Shown here piece by piece: positions 25,101-33,038 of a DNA stretch of 64,000 bases. The stretch spans positions 492,358 to 556,357 of the forward strand of contig NZ_SODP01000005.1 of the NCBI RefSeq assembly GCF_004365355.1, in the 5' to 3' direction. Each line of letters opens with the position of its first letter. The first letter of the stretch is position 1. The notes under the pieces were generated by a model that had not been told where the DNA came from, did no database searches, and saw only the letters and a list, made by a program, of their open reading frames with translations. Made by a program: the position numbers and the translations under genes. Origin of the DNA: Kribbella pratensis (GTDB lineage: Bacteria > Actinomycetota > Actinomycetes > Propionibacteriales > Kribbellaceae).

Positions 25101-26120
25101 ATGTACGAGAAGAACGGTGAGAAGTACTACATCTGCGACGCGCACATCGCGTTGTGGGACGCGCGGGCCGAGAACCAGCGCAACATCCACGGCAAGCAGT
25201 TCATCGACTGCTTCTACGACTACCACAAGAACCTCAGCCCGGCCGAGGTCGTGTGGGACTACGACACCTACACCTACTACGGCGAGCAGCGGCTGCTGAA
25301 GGACCTCTTCGAGGACGGGTACGTCGATCACGCGATCTTCCAGCCCGCGATCCTGAGCGACTTCTACAAGCGCGGGTTCGGCCAGACCGAGGACGCTCTC
25401 GCGCTGACGCGGGCGCATCCGGACAAGCTGACCTACAACCACGCGTGGGATCCGCGCCACGAGGAGGCCGGCCTCGAGCAGCTCCGCAAGGACGCCGACC
25501 GGATGGGGCTGAAGGGCGTCAAGCTCTACACCGCCGAGTGGAACGGCGACTCCCGCGGGTGGAAGCTCGACAGCTTGTGGTCGCGGCGCTATCTCGAGGA
25601 GTGCCTGAAGCTCGGCATCAAGAACATCCACGTCCACAAGGGCCCCACCATCAGACCCCTGGACCGGGACGCCTTCGACGTCGCCGACATCGACCAGGTG
25701 GCGACCGACTACACCGAGCTGAACTTCATCGTCGAGCACGTCGGACTTCCCAGGCTCGAGGACTTCTGCTGGATCGCCACCCAGGAGCCCAACGTGTACG
25801 GCGGTCTCGCGGTCGCGATGCCGTTCATCCACAGCCGGCCCAGGTACTTCGCGCAGATCATCGGCGAACTGCTCTACTGGATCGGCGAGGACCGGATCCT
25901 GTTCTCGTCCGACTACGCGCTCTGGACGCCGAAGTGGCTGGTCGAGCAGTTCGTCGACTTCCAGATCCCGGCGGACCAGACCGAGTACGCGCCGATCACG
26001 ACGGCCCAGAAGAAGAAGATCCTCGGGCTGAACGCGGCCGCCCTGTACGACCTCGACGTACCCGAGGAACTGCGGCTGCCGGCCGGCGTCGGGGCGACCG
26101 AAGAAGCAGTGGCGTCATGA
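25101..26120 (+). CDS. Amidohydrolase-family protein of the prm cluster
   Basis: 339-residue TIM-barrel amidohydrolase_2-like protein, a regular companion of actinobacterial prm/mim operons. Possible metal-site motifs: ICDAHIALWD near the N-terminus (the usual HxH appears as HIA, so one ligand looks lost), NIHVHKGP in the middle, IVEHVG, and LFSSDYALWTP near the C-terminus. It starts six bases behind prmD and overlaps the next gene by four bases. It may act in folding or activation of the monooxygenase rather than in propane breakdown; the actual reaction is not known. Confidence 0.85.
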   Translation: MYEKNGEKYYICDAHIALWDARAENQRNIHGKQFIDCFYDYHKNLSPAEVVWDYDTYTYYGEQRLLKDLFEDGYVDHAIFQPAILSDFYKRGFGQTEDALALTRAHPDKLTYNHAWDPRHEEAGLEQLRKDADRMGLKGVKLYTAEWNGDSRGWKLDSLWSRRYLEECLKLGIKNIHVHKGPTIRPLDRDAFDVADIDQVATDYTELNFIVEHVGLPRLEDFCWIATQEPNVYGGLAVAMPFIHSRPRYFAQIIGELLYWIGEDRILFSSDYALWTPKWLVEQFVDFQIPADQTEYAPITTAQKKKILGLNAAALYDLDVPEELRLPAGVGATEEAVAS

Positions 26121-26851
26121 TCGCGGTCGCCGCATCGCTGGAGTTGGAGGCCGAGGTCGTGGCGGCGCTGGCGACCGTCATCGATCCCGAGCTGGACCAG
26201 CCCATCACCGACCTCGGCTTCGTCCGGTCGATCCGGATCGACGATGCCGGCGTGACCGTGCACCTACGGCTGCCGACCTCGTTCTGCGCACCCAACTTCG
26301 CCTACCTGATGGCATCCGACGCAGTCGACGCGCTGCGTCGGGTGCCGGGCGTGGGTGCGGTGAGTGTGCTGCTCGACGATCACCACGACTCGGACAAGAT
26401 CAACGCCGGCCTGGCCGCGAACGCGGGCTATGTCGGCACCTTCGGCGACGAGGCCGATCAGGACCTCGACGAACTGCGCCGTACTTTCCAGCGCAAGGCG
26501 CACACGGCGGCGATGGAGCGGTGTGTGATGGCGCTGCTCCGGTCGACCGGCAAGACCATCGAGGAGTTGCCGGGGCTCACGCTCTGGCACCTGCCCGGCG
26601 GTCCGCAGAAAGACGCATTGCTTCGCAGGCGGACAGACATCGGGCTCGGGATCCGGCCCGAGGATCTCGTGCTGGTCGACGACGACGGCGTACCTGTGCC
26701 ACCGGAGGCTGCGTCGCTGCGGTTGCGGTTCGCGAAGGCCGTCCGGATCTCGGTCGAGGGCAACGCGCACTTCTGCCGCGGCCTGCTCAAGACCCGGTAC
26801 GACGACGAGCCGCCGACAACCCGGATCACCAATACGAGGAGGAGTCGATGA
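26117..26851 (+). CDS. DUF59/MIP18-domain protein with unknown C-terminal half
   Basis: 244-residue protein. Residues about 8-90 are a DUF59 (metal-sulfur cluster assembly) domain: ALATVIDPELDQPITDLGFV, then VHLRLPTSFCAPNFAYLM with a conserved Cys. The C-terminal 150 residues (from about DDHHDSDKINAGLAANAGY to the end) are not recognised and are rich in Arg and His. ATG at 26117 overlaps the amidohydrolase stop; its own stop overlaps the adh start. Position suggests a role in iron or Fe-S loading of PrmA or PrmB; this is inference. Confidence 0.82.
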   Translation: MIAVAASLELEAEVVAALATVIDPELDQPITDLGFVRSIRIDDAGVTVHLRLPTSFCAPNFAYLMASDAVDALRRVPGVGAVSVLLDDHHDSDKINAGLAANAGYVGTFGDEADQDLDELRRTFQRKAHTAAMERCVMALLRSTGKTIEELPGLTLWHLPGGPQKDALLRRRTDIGLGIRPEDLVLVDDDGVPVPPEAASLRLRFAKAVRISVEGNAHFCRGLLKTRYDDEPPTTRITNTRRSR

Positions 26852-27873
26852 AGGCCGTCCAGGTCACCGGCTATCACACCAAGCTCCAACTGGCCGATGT
26901 TCCCGAGCCGAAGATCACCGGGCCGCTCGACGTGGTCGTGCGGATCGGCGGCGCCGGGGTCTGCCGGACCGACCTGCACATCCTCGAAGGACAGTGGGCC
27001 GAGAAGAGCGGCGTGATGCTGCCGTACACGATCGGGCACGAGAACGCCGGCTGGGTGCACGCGATCGGCGACGCCGTCACGAACGTTGCCGTCGGCGACA
27101 AAGTGATCCTGCACCCGTTGATCACCTGCGGACTCTGCCGCGCCTGCCGGTCCGGCGACGACGTGCACTGCGAGGCGTCGGCGTTCCCGGGGATCGACAC
27201 CGACGGCGGGTACGCCGAATACCTGCGGACGACGGCCCGCAGCGTCGTCAAGATCGACGACTCTTTGGAGCCGGCGGACGTCGCCGCCCTCGCGGACGCC
27301 GGGCTGACGGCGTACCACGCGGCGGCGAAGGCGGCGCGGACGCTCCGGCCGGGCGCTGTCTGCGTCATCATCGGCGCGGGTGGACTCGGTCACATCGGCA
27401 TCCAGGTGATGAAGGCGATCTCGGCCGCCACCCTGGTCGTCGTCGACCGCAACCAGGCCGCGGTCGACCTGGCCGTCGAGATCGGCGCCGACCACGGAAT
27501 CGTTGCCGACGGCACGCACGTGGAGCAGGTCCGGGCGCTGACCGGACGGCACGGCGCGGAAGCGGTGATCGACTTCGTCGGCGAGGGCGGCGCCACCTCG
27601 GACGGGATCGAGATGCTGCGCCGGGCCGGCAACTACTACGTCGTCGGGTACGGCGAGAACCTCGACGTACCGACCATCGACGTGATCTCCACCGAGATCA
27701 ACTTCATCGGCAACCTGGTCGGGTCGTACAACGACCTGCAGGACCTGATGGAGCTCGCCGCGCAGGGCAAGGTCGCGCTGCACACCACGAAGTACCCGCT
27801 GGAGGAGTTCCAGCAGGCCCTCGACGACCTCGACCGCGGTCTCGTCCGCGGCCGGGCGATCCTCATTCCCTAG
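26848..27873 (+). CDS. adh: Zinc-dependent alcohol dehydrogenase, probable 2-propanol oxidation
   Basis: 341-residue medium-chain NAD-dependent alcohol dehydrogenase. Catalytic zinc ligands Cys39 and His64-Glu65 (GHENAG); structural zinc cysteines Cys94, Cys97, Cys100, Cys108; Rossmann motif GAGGLGHIG near 171-179, followed by an Asp-Arg (VVVDRN) that favours NAD over NADP. ATG at 26848 overlaps the previous stop (ATGA) and has AGGAGG upstream. In the prm operon it would turn 2-propanol into acetone, or a primary alcohol into an aldehyde. Confidence 0.93.
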   Translation: MKAVQVTGYHTKLQLADVPEPKITGPLDVVVRIGGAGVCRTDLHILEGQWAEKSGVMLPYTIGHENAGWVHAIGDAVTNVAVGDKVILHPLITCGLCRACRSGDDVHCEASAFPGIDTDGGYAEYLRTTARSVVKIDDSLEPADVAALADAGLTAYHAAAKAARTLRPGAVCVIIGAGGLGHIGIQVMKAISAATLVVVDRNQAAVDLAVEIGADHGIVADGTHVEQVRALTGRHGAEAVIDFVGEGGATSDGIEMLRRAGNYYVVGYGENLDVPTIDVISTEINFIGNLVGSYNDLQDLMELAAQGKVALHTTKYPLEEFQQALDDLDRGLVRGRAILIP

Positions 27874-27895
27874 CGATCCCAGCAGGAGGCAGACC

Positions 27896-29545
27896 ATGGC
27901 GAAGGAACTGCGGTTCAACACCGACGCCCGGCGGTTGCTCGAGTCCGGCGTGAACGCGCTGGCCGACGCGATCAAGGTGACGCTCGGGCCCAAGGGCCGC
28001 AACGCGGTGCTGGAGAAGCTGACCGGCCCGCCGACGATCACCAACGACGGCGTCACGATCGCCCGCGAGATCCAGCTGCGCGAACCCTTCGCGAACATGG
28101 GCGCGCAGCTGGTCAAGGAAGTCGCGATGAAGACCAACGGCGTGGTCGGCGACGGCACCACCACGGCCACCGTGCTGGCCCAGGCGATGGTCCGCGAAGG
28201 CCTGCGCGAGGTCGATGCGGGCGCCAACCCGATGCGGGTACGCCGTGGCATCGAGCGGACCGTGCCGGTGGTGGTCGAGGCACTGCGCGGCCGGGCCGTC
28301 GAGGTTCACGGCCGCGAGCAACTGCAGCACATCGCGACCTTGGCGGCCAGCGACGACGAGATCATCGGCGAGGTGATCGCGAACGCGGTCGACTGGGTCG
28401 GCCGCAACGGTGTCGTCACCACCGAGGAGTCCGACACGCTCGGGATGTCGGTGGAGGTTGTCGACGGCATCGAGTTCGACCACGGGTACGTGTCGGCGTA
28501 CATGGTCACCGACCGGGAGCAGATGGAGACCGTCTACGACCGCCCGCTGATCCTGCTGACCAACAAGAAGATCACGCAGGTGCAGGAGATCATGCCGACC
28601 CTCGAGGTGGCGCAGCGTGCGGACCGTCCGCTCGTCGTGCTCGCCGAGGAGGTCGACGGGCCGGCGCTGCAACTGCTTGTCGGCGGCAACATGCACAACA
28701 CGATGCGGTCGGTCGTCGTGCGGGCGCCCGGGTTCGGCCACCGGCGGATCGCCGAGCTGGAGGATCTCGCGACCGCGCTCGGTGGTTCGGTGATCGCCAA
28801 GGACACCGGGCTCGACCTCACCGACGTGACCCGCGAGCACCTCGGCTCGTGCGACCGGATCACGATCACCGAGGACACCACCACGATCGTCGGTGGGCAC
28901 GGGGACGCGTCGCTGGTGGAGGCGCGGATCTCCCAGCTGGAGAAGCAGTTCGAGCGGGCCAAGATCGACGCCGACCAGGACAGCCTGCAGTTGCGGATGG
29001 CGCGGCTGGCGGGCAAGGTCGCGGTGATCCGGGTCGGCGGCGCGACGAGCGTCGAGCTGAAGGAACGGATGCTCCGCGTCGAGGACTCGCTCGCCGCGAC
29101 CCGGGCTGCGCTAGAGGAAGGCATCGTGGCCGGCGGCGGGACGGTCCTCGTGCAGGCCCAGGCTGCGCTATCGGAGCTGGAGCTGTCCGGTGACGAGGCG
29201 ATCGGACGCGAGGTCGTACGCCGCGTGCTGCCGGAGCCGCTGCGCTGGATCGCGATCAACGCCGGGTACGACGGCGACGAGGTCGTGGCACAGGTCGCTT
29301 CGTTGCCCGCGGGGCACGGTTTCAACGCGCTCACCGGTCAGTACGGCGATCTCGTCGAGGACGCCGTGATCGATCCGTTGAAGGTCACGCGTGCGGCGCT
29401 GGAGAGCGCGGCCTCGATCGCCGCGCTGATCCTCACCACCGAGACCGCGGTCGTCGAGGAGATCATCGGCAACCCCGGCGCGATCATGGCGCCCGGCTTC
29501 GGCGATCTGGCCGAGGGCATGGTCCGTCCGTCGAACATCTATTGA
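27896..29545 (+). CDS. GroEL-type chaperonin dedicated to the monooxygenase (MimG-like)
   Basis: 549-residue HSP60. Intact nucleotide and folding motifs: TLGPKGRNAVLEK, NDGVTIAREI, GDGTTTATVLAQAM, and GIVAGGGTVLVQAQ. The C-terminus ends AEGMVRPSNIY, without the Gly-Gly-Met tail of housekeeping GroEL or the His-rich tail of actinobacterial GroEL1. No groES is next to it. In Mycobacterium the homologous MimG is needed for productive folding of MimA, so this is most likely a private chaperonin for PrmA. 23 bases behind adh. Confidence 0.93.
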   Translation: MAKELRFNTDARRLLESGVNALADAIKVTLGPKGRNAVLEKLTGPPTITNDGVTIAREIQLREPFANMGAQLVKEVAMKTNGVVGDGTTTATVLAQAMVREGLREVDAGANPMRVRRGIERTVPVVVEALRGRAVEVHGREQLQHIATLAASDDEIIGEVIANAVDWVGRNGVVTTEESDTLGMSVEVVDGIEFDHGYVSAYMVTDREQMETVYDRPLILLTNKKITQVQEIMPTLEVAQRADRPLVVLAEEVDGPALQLLVGGNMHNTMRSVVVRAPGFGHRRIAELEDLATALGGSVIAKDTGLDLTDVTREHLGSCDRITITEDTTTIVGGHGDASLVEARISQLEKQFERAKIDADQDSLQLRMARLAGKVAVIRVGGATSVELKERMLRVEDSLAATRAALEEGIVAGGGTVLVQAQAALSELELSGDEAIGREVVRRVLPEPLRWIAINAGYDGDEVVAQVASLPAGHGFNALTGQYGDLVEDAVIDPLKVTRAALESAASIAALILTTETAVVEEIIGNPGAIMAPGFGDLAEGMVRPSNIY

Positions 29546-29555
29546 GGGGGCGGCC

Positions 29556-29750
29556 ATGAACCGACGGCACCAACTCCTGGAGACCTTCCTGCACCGGGTT
29601 CTCGGCGTACCCCTGGACGAGGTGCACGAGGAGGCGCTCCTGCTCGAGCACGGGTTGAGTGACCGGCTCGAGGAGCTGATCGACGCGGCGCTCGGGTATC
29701 CGAGGCGGGATCCGTTCGGGGAGCCGATCCAGCCGAAGGTGCGGGCGTGA
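29556..29750 (+). CDS. Small 64-residue protein of the prm cluster, unknown
   Basis: 64-residue, mostly helical, charged protein (MNRRHQLLETFLHRVLGVPL at the start; LLLEHGLSDRLEELIDAALG in the middle). ATG at 29556 follows a GAGGGGG site, 10 bases behind groEL; its stop overlaps the GTG of the ArsR-type gene (GTGA), so translation is coupled at both sides. No cysteine, no membrane segment, no recognised domain. The setting suggests an assembly or regulatory accessory of the monooxygenase. Confidence 0.7.
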   Translation: MNRRHQLLETFLHRVLGVPLDEVHEEALLLEHGLSDRLEELIDAALGYPRRDPFGEPIQPKVRA

Positions 29751-30106
29751 TCGAGCCGACCCCGCCACAGCTCGCCACCGCGGCCAGGACCTTCGGCCTG
29801 TTGCTGGCGCCGGTCCGGCTGCACCTGGTCGCGTTGGCGAGTGGTGGTGAGTACGACGTCGGCACGCTGGCGGCCAGGGTGGGTGTCAGCGTGCCGACGG
29901 CGAGCCAGCACTTGGCCAAGCTCCGCCTGGCCGGGCTGGTCAGCGCACGACGCGAGGGTCGGCGGCAGTTCTACACCGTCGACGACCCCCACGTCGTGGC
30001 CCTCGTCGAGCAGATCTTCGAGCACGTCGCGCCAGACGGCACCCTCGCACCAGACCCGCCCCGACGAGCTCCGTTCTGGCGAGCACCCTTCGCCGGCAAT
30101 GGCTGA
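29747..30106 (+). CDS. ArsR-type HTH transcriptional regulator
   Basis: 119-residue winged-helix protein of the ArsR/SmtB fold: helix-turn-helix YDVGTLAARVGVSVPTASQHL, wing SARREGRRQFYTVDDPHVV. The metal-sensing motif ELCVCDL and other cysteines are absent, so it is unlikely to sense arsenic or heavy metals. GTG at 29747 overlaps the 64-residue gene. As last gene of the prm operon it may provide feedback or sense a pathway metabolite; unproven. Confidence 0.85.
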   Translation: MIEPTPPQLATAARTFGLLLAPVRLHLVALASGGEYDVGTLAARVGVSVPTASQHLAKLRLAGLVSARREGRRQFYTVDDPHVVALVEQIFEHVAPDGTLAPDPPRRAPFWRAPFAGNG

Positions 30107-30272
30107 CCCCGCTGGTTTCGGAGGTTTTCCCTTGCCCGTGCCGGAGCGGGATGGATCACTTCCGCCGTAGGCATGCCGGACGTATCGTCTCGGCGGCGCT
30201 GTGCGTTGATCCAGGGCTACGGGAGTGCTGAAGGTTCGACAGCACCCCGTCGAAGACGGGTCGGAGAGTCAC

Positions 30273-32948
30273 ATGAGGATGTCGCTGACAAGACGCGGTC
30301 GGAAGATTCTCGCGGGCGGCCTCGGCGTCGCCCTGGTTGCCGTCGCAGTCGGCGGCTACGCGGGCCGGTACGAGCTGAAGGAGGAGTGGCTCAAACACCA
30401 GTGGTCCGGGCGGCACTACAACGCGGCCGTGATGGAGAAGGCGCTGATGATCGCGGGCGGCAATCCGTCCGAGATGCAAAGCGAGTCCAAGGAAGCGTTC
30501 ACCATCGCTGACGAGTTCGAGCAGGCACGCACTGCGCCGGGCGGCATCGTGGCGCCGGGTGCCTACTCGGCGGCGTTCGCGCAGCTGACCGCGATGCAGC
30601 ACACCGCGGGCACCTGGCATGACGTGACCAGGGTGCCGTACAACGCGGACGACCCCAGGTACCGCGACTGGTACTCCAACTCCAGTGGCGGCGCGGGCCA
30701 CGTCACCGGCCGGATCACCGGCCTGGCCGCGGACACCGCCGACCACGTGTATGCCGCCGGTGCCAACGGAGGCGTCTGGCGGTCGACCACCGGTGGCGGC
30801 AACTGGACACCGCTGAGCGACTCGCTGCCTTCCCTGAGCGGCGGCGACCTCCAGTTGGCCGGCGACGGATCGCTTTGGTACGCGACCGGCGAGGCCAACA
30901 CGGGCGGTACGTCGTACGTCGGCTCCGGCGTGTACCGGCTTGCGAACCCGGTCACCGGGACGTTCTCGCCGGCCGACCGGGTCGGTGGCAAGGAGCTGGA
31001 GTCGACCACTGTCGGCCGGCTGCGCTGGGGCGGCGGGCAGGTGTTCGCTGCGACCAATCGCGGCATCTGGTACCACGACGCGTCGACCACCGCCGGCGCC
31101 TGGAAGGTCGCGTTCTACCCGAACCCGGACTTCATGCCCGAGATCAAGGACGACGCCGGTCACGTGCTGGTCCCGGCCGGAAGCCGGACCGGTGGGGCGA
31201 CCGACGCGGCGTACAAGAACATCGTCAATGACATCGCGATCGACCCGAAGAACCCCAAGCACGTGATCGCCGCGATCGGGTGGCGTTCGGGCGACACCTA
31301 CAACGGGTTCTACGAGACCTCCGACTACACGGCGGGCCCGTCGAGCTGGAAGCGGCTGGACGTGGTGCTCGGCGGTATCAAGAACAGCACCGACGTCGGC
31401 TACACCACCTTCGCCTTCAGCAAGACCGGCGACCGGTTGTACGCCCTGGTCCAGCAGCCGAGCAAGATCAACGGCAGCACCAGCCTGGCCGGCATCTTCG
31501 TCTCGAAGACCGGCAGCCCGTCCGGGCCGTGGAACAAGATCGCCGACCCGCAGATCCTGCACAACAGCGGCTCCGCGCTGGACCGCAAGGGATACGCGGT
31601 CGGCGTCCAGGCCTGGTACAACCAGTTCCTCACGGTCGACCCGGCCAATGCCGACCACGTCTGGGCCGGCTTGGAGGAGGTGTTCGAGACGACCGACGCC
31701 GGCTCCCACTGGGCCACGGTCGCGCCGTACTGGAACTTCGGCTTCGCGTGCTGGAACATCGACGACGCCAAGAACACCTGCCCGATGGCACCACACTCCG
31801 ACCAGCATTCGGTCGCGGTCGGTACGTCGGGCGGCAAGCCGGTGGTGTTCATCGGCAACGACGGCGGCATCTACAAGCGCCCGGTGAACGGACAGGTCAA
31901 TGCCAACAAGAACGGGACCGATTGGCAGTCGCTGACCACCGACGGCACGATGGACGCGCTGCAGTACTACTCCGTGTCGGTCGGCAAGGACAGCAAGAAC
32001 GGCGGCGTCGTGGTCTCCGGCGGCCTCCAGGACAACGGCGTGTCGAACCTGTTCGGGGTCAAGCCGGACGGATCCAACACTGACACCGGGATGGGCTCCA
32101 ACTTCGGTGGTGACGGCGGCGACGGTGTGGCCGACCCACAGAACGGCTGCAACCAACTGCAGGAGTACGTCGCGCTGGCCGTGAAGATCACCAATACCTG
32201 CGCGTTGAACAAGGGAGCGCTCAGCGAAGCCGACGCGAGTTCGTGGAGTCTCGACCCGGGCGATCCGGGTGCGCGCTTCATCGCGCCGATCGGGATCGAC
32301 TCGGCCGACTCGAACGGGTTCATCGCCGGCGGCCAGTACGTGTACACCTCCACCAAGGGCTGGGGGATGCGGAGCGCCTCGGAGTGGACCAAGGCGTTCG
32401 ACCTCGGTGCGGGTCACTCCGCCACCGCGGTCGCGATGCGCGGCGGCGTGGGCTGGGCGAGCTGGTGCGGCCCGTGCAACAACACCGGATTCGCCCGCGG
32501 CCTGGCCACCAACGCGGGTGGGTCGTGGCACCAGGTCACGTTGCCGGCCGAGTTCCCCAACCGGTATCTGGCCGGCGTCGGCATCGACCCGGCGAACGGT
32601 CAGCATGCGTACGTCGCAGTGAACGGGTTCTCCCGCCGGTTCACCGAGGGCCCGGGCGCGGGTGTCGGCCACGTCTACGAGACCAAGGACGGCGGCGCCA
32701 CCTGGGCGGACATCTCGGCGAACCTGCCCGACATCCCAGCCAGTGCGGTGAAGCAGCTGGCCAACGGTGCGCTCGTGGTCGGCTCCGACCTCGCGACGTT
32801 CTATCGCGCACCTGGCACCACCACGTGGCAGGTGCTCGGCAGTGGTCTGCCGACGACAACGGTGATGGACATCGAGTCCGGTCCGGACGGAAACATCTAC
32901 GCGGCCACTCATGGTCGCGGGATCTGGAGCATCAGGCCACCGGCCTGA
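30273..32948 (+). CDS. Large exported BNR/VPS10-type beta-propeller protein
   Basis: 891-residue protein with an N-terminal membrane/signal segment (about residues 10-32, RKILAGGLGVALVAVAVGGY) and repeated sialidase-like motifs of the form GGVWRSTTGGGNWTPL, VFETTDAGSHWATV, VYETKDGGATWADI, ending HGRGIWSI. This is the pattern of VPS10/BNR or plant photosystem-assembly-like propellers, often annotated as glycosyl hydrolases. Catalytic sialidase residues cannot be assigned. ATG at 30273 follows GGAGAG; an ATG at 30225 is less likely. A strong terminator follows. Probably extracellular or surface-anchored; substrate unknown. Confidence 0.85.
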   Translation: MRMSLTRRGRKILAGGLGVALVAVAVGGYAGRYELKEEWLKHQWSGRHYNAAVMEKALMIAGGNPSEMQSESKEAFTIADEFEQARTAPGGIVAPGAYSAAFAQLTAMQHTAGTWHDVTRVPYNADDPRYRDWYSNSSGGAGHVTGRITGLAADTADHVYAAGANGGVWRSTTGGGNWTPLSDSLPSLSGGDLQLAGDGSLWYATGEANTGGTSYVGSGVYRLANPVTGTFSPADRVGGKELESTTVGRLRWGGGQVFAATNRGIWYHDASTTAGAWKVAFYPNPDFMPEIKDDAGHVLVPAGSRTGGATDAAYKNIVNDIAIDPKNPKHVIAAIGWRSGDTYNGFYETSDYTAGPSSWKRLDVVLGGIKNSTDVGYTTFAFSKTGDRLYALVQQPSKINGSTSLAGIFVSKTGSPSGPWNKIADPQILHNSGSALDRKGYAVGVQAWYNQFLTVDPANADHVWAGLEEVFETTDAGSHWATVAPYWNFGFACWNIDDAKNTCPMAPHSDQHSVAVGTSGGKPVVFIGNDGGIYKRPVNGQVNANKNGTDWQSLTTDGTMDALQYYSVSVGKDSKNGGVVVSGGLQDNGVSNLFGVKPDGSNTDTGMGSNFGGDGGDGVADPQNGCNQLQEYVALAVKITNTCALNKGALSEADASSWSLDPGDPGARFIAPIGIDSADSNGFIAGGQYVYTSTKGWGMRSASEWTKAFDLGAGHSATAVAMRGGVGWASWCGPCNNTGFARGLATNAGGSWHQVTLPAEFPNRYLAGVGIDPANGQHAYVAVNGFSRRFTEGPGAGVGHVYETKDGGATWADISANLPDIPASAVKQLANGALVVGSDLATFYRAPGTTTWQVLGSGLPTTTVMDIESGPDGNIYAATHGRGIWSIRPPA

Positions 32949-32957
32949 GCGCGCCGC

Positions 32958-32993
32958 GAGGACGGCTCACCCCACGGAGGGTGGGCCGTCCTC
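32958..32993. terminator. Bidirectional terminator between BNR protein and amidohydrolase genes
   Basis: GAGGACGGCTCACCC (32958-32972), six-base loop, GGGTGGGCCGTCCTC (32979-32993): 15-bp stem with one G-U pair, ten bases after the stop, between convergent genes. Confidence 0.85.
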
Positions 32994-33038
32994 GGCCGTT
33001 CCTGCGCCACCCGCGGCGCGTTTCTTCCAGTGGGCCGC

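Noticed and set aside
30156..32912. A 918-codon minus-strand open frame opposite the BNR protein gene
   Set aside because: Arg/Gly/Val-rich shadow frame without domains; the plus-strand protein has signal peptide, repeats, ribosome site and terminator.
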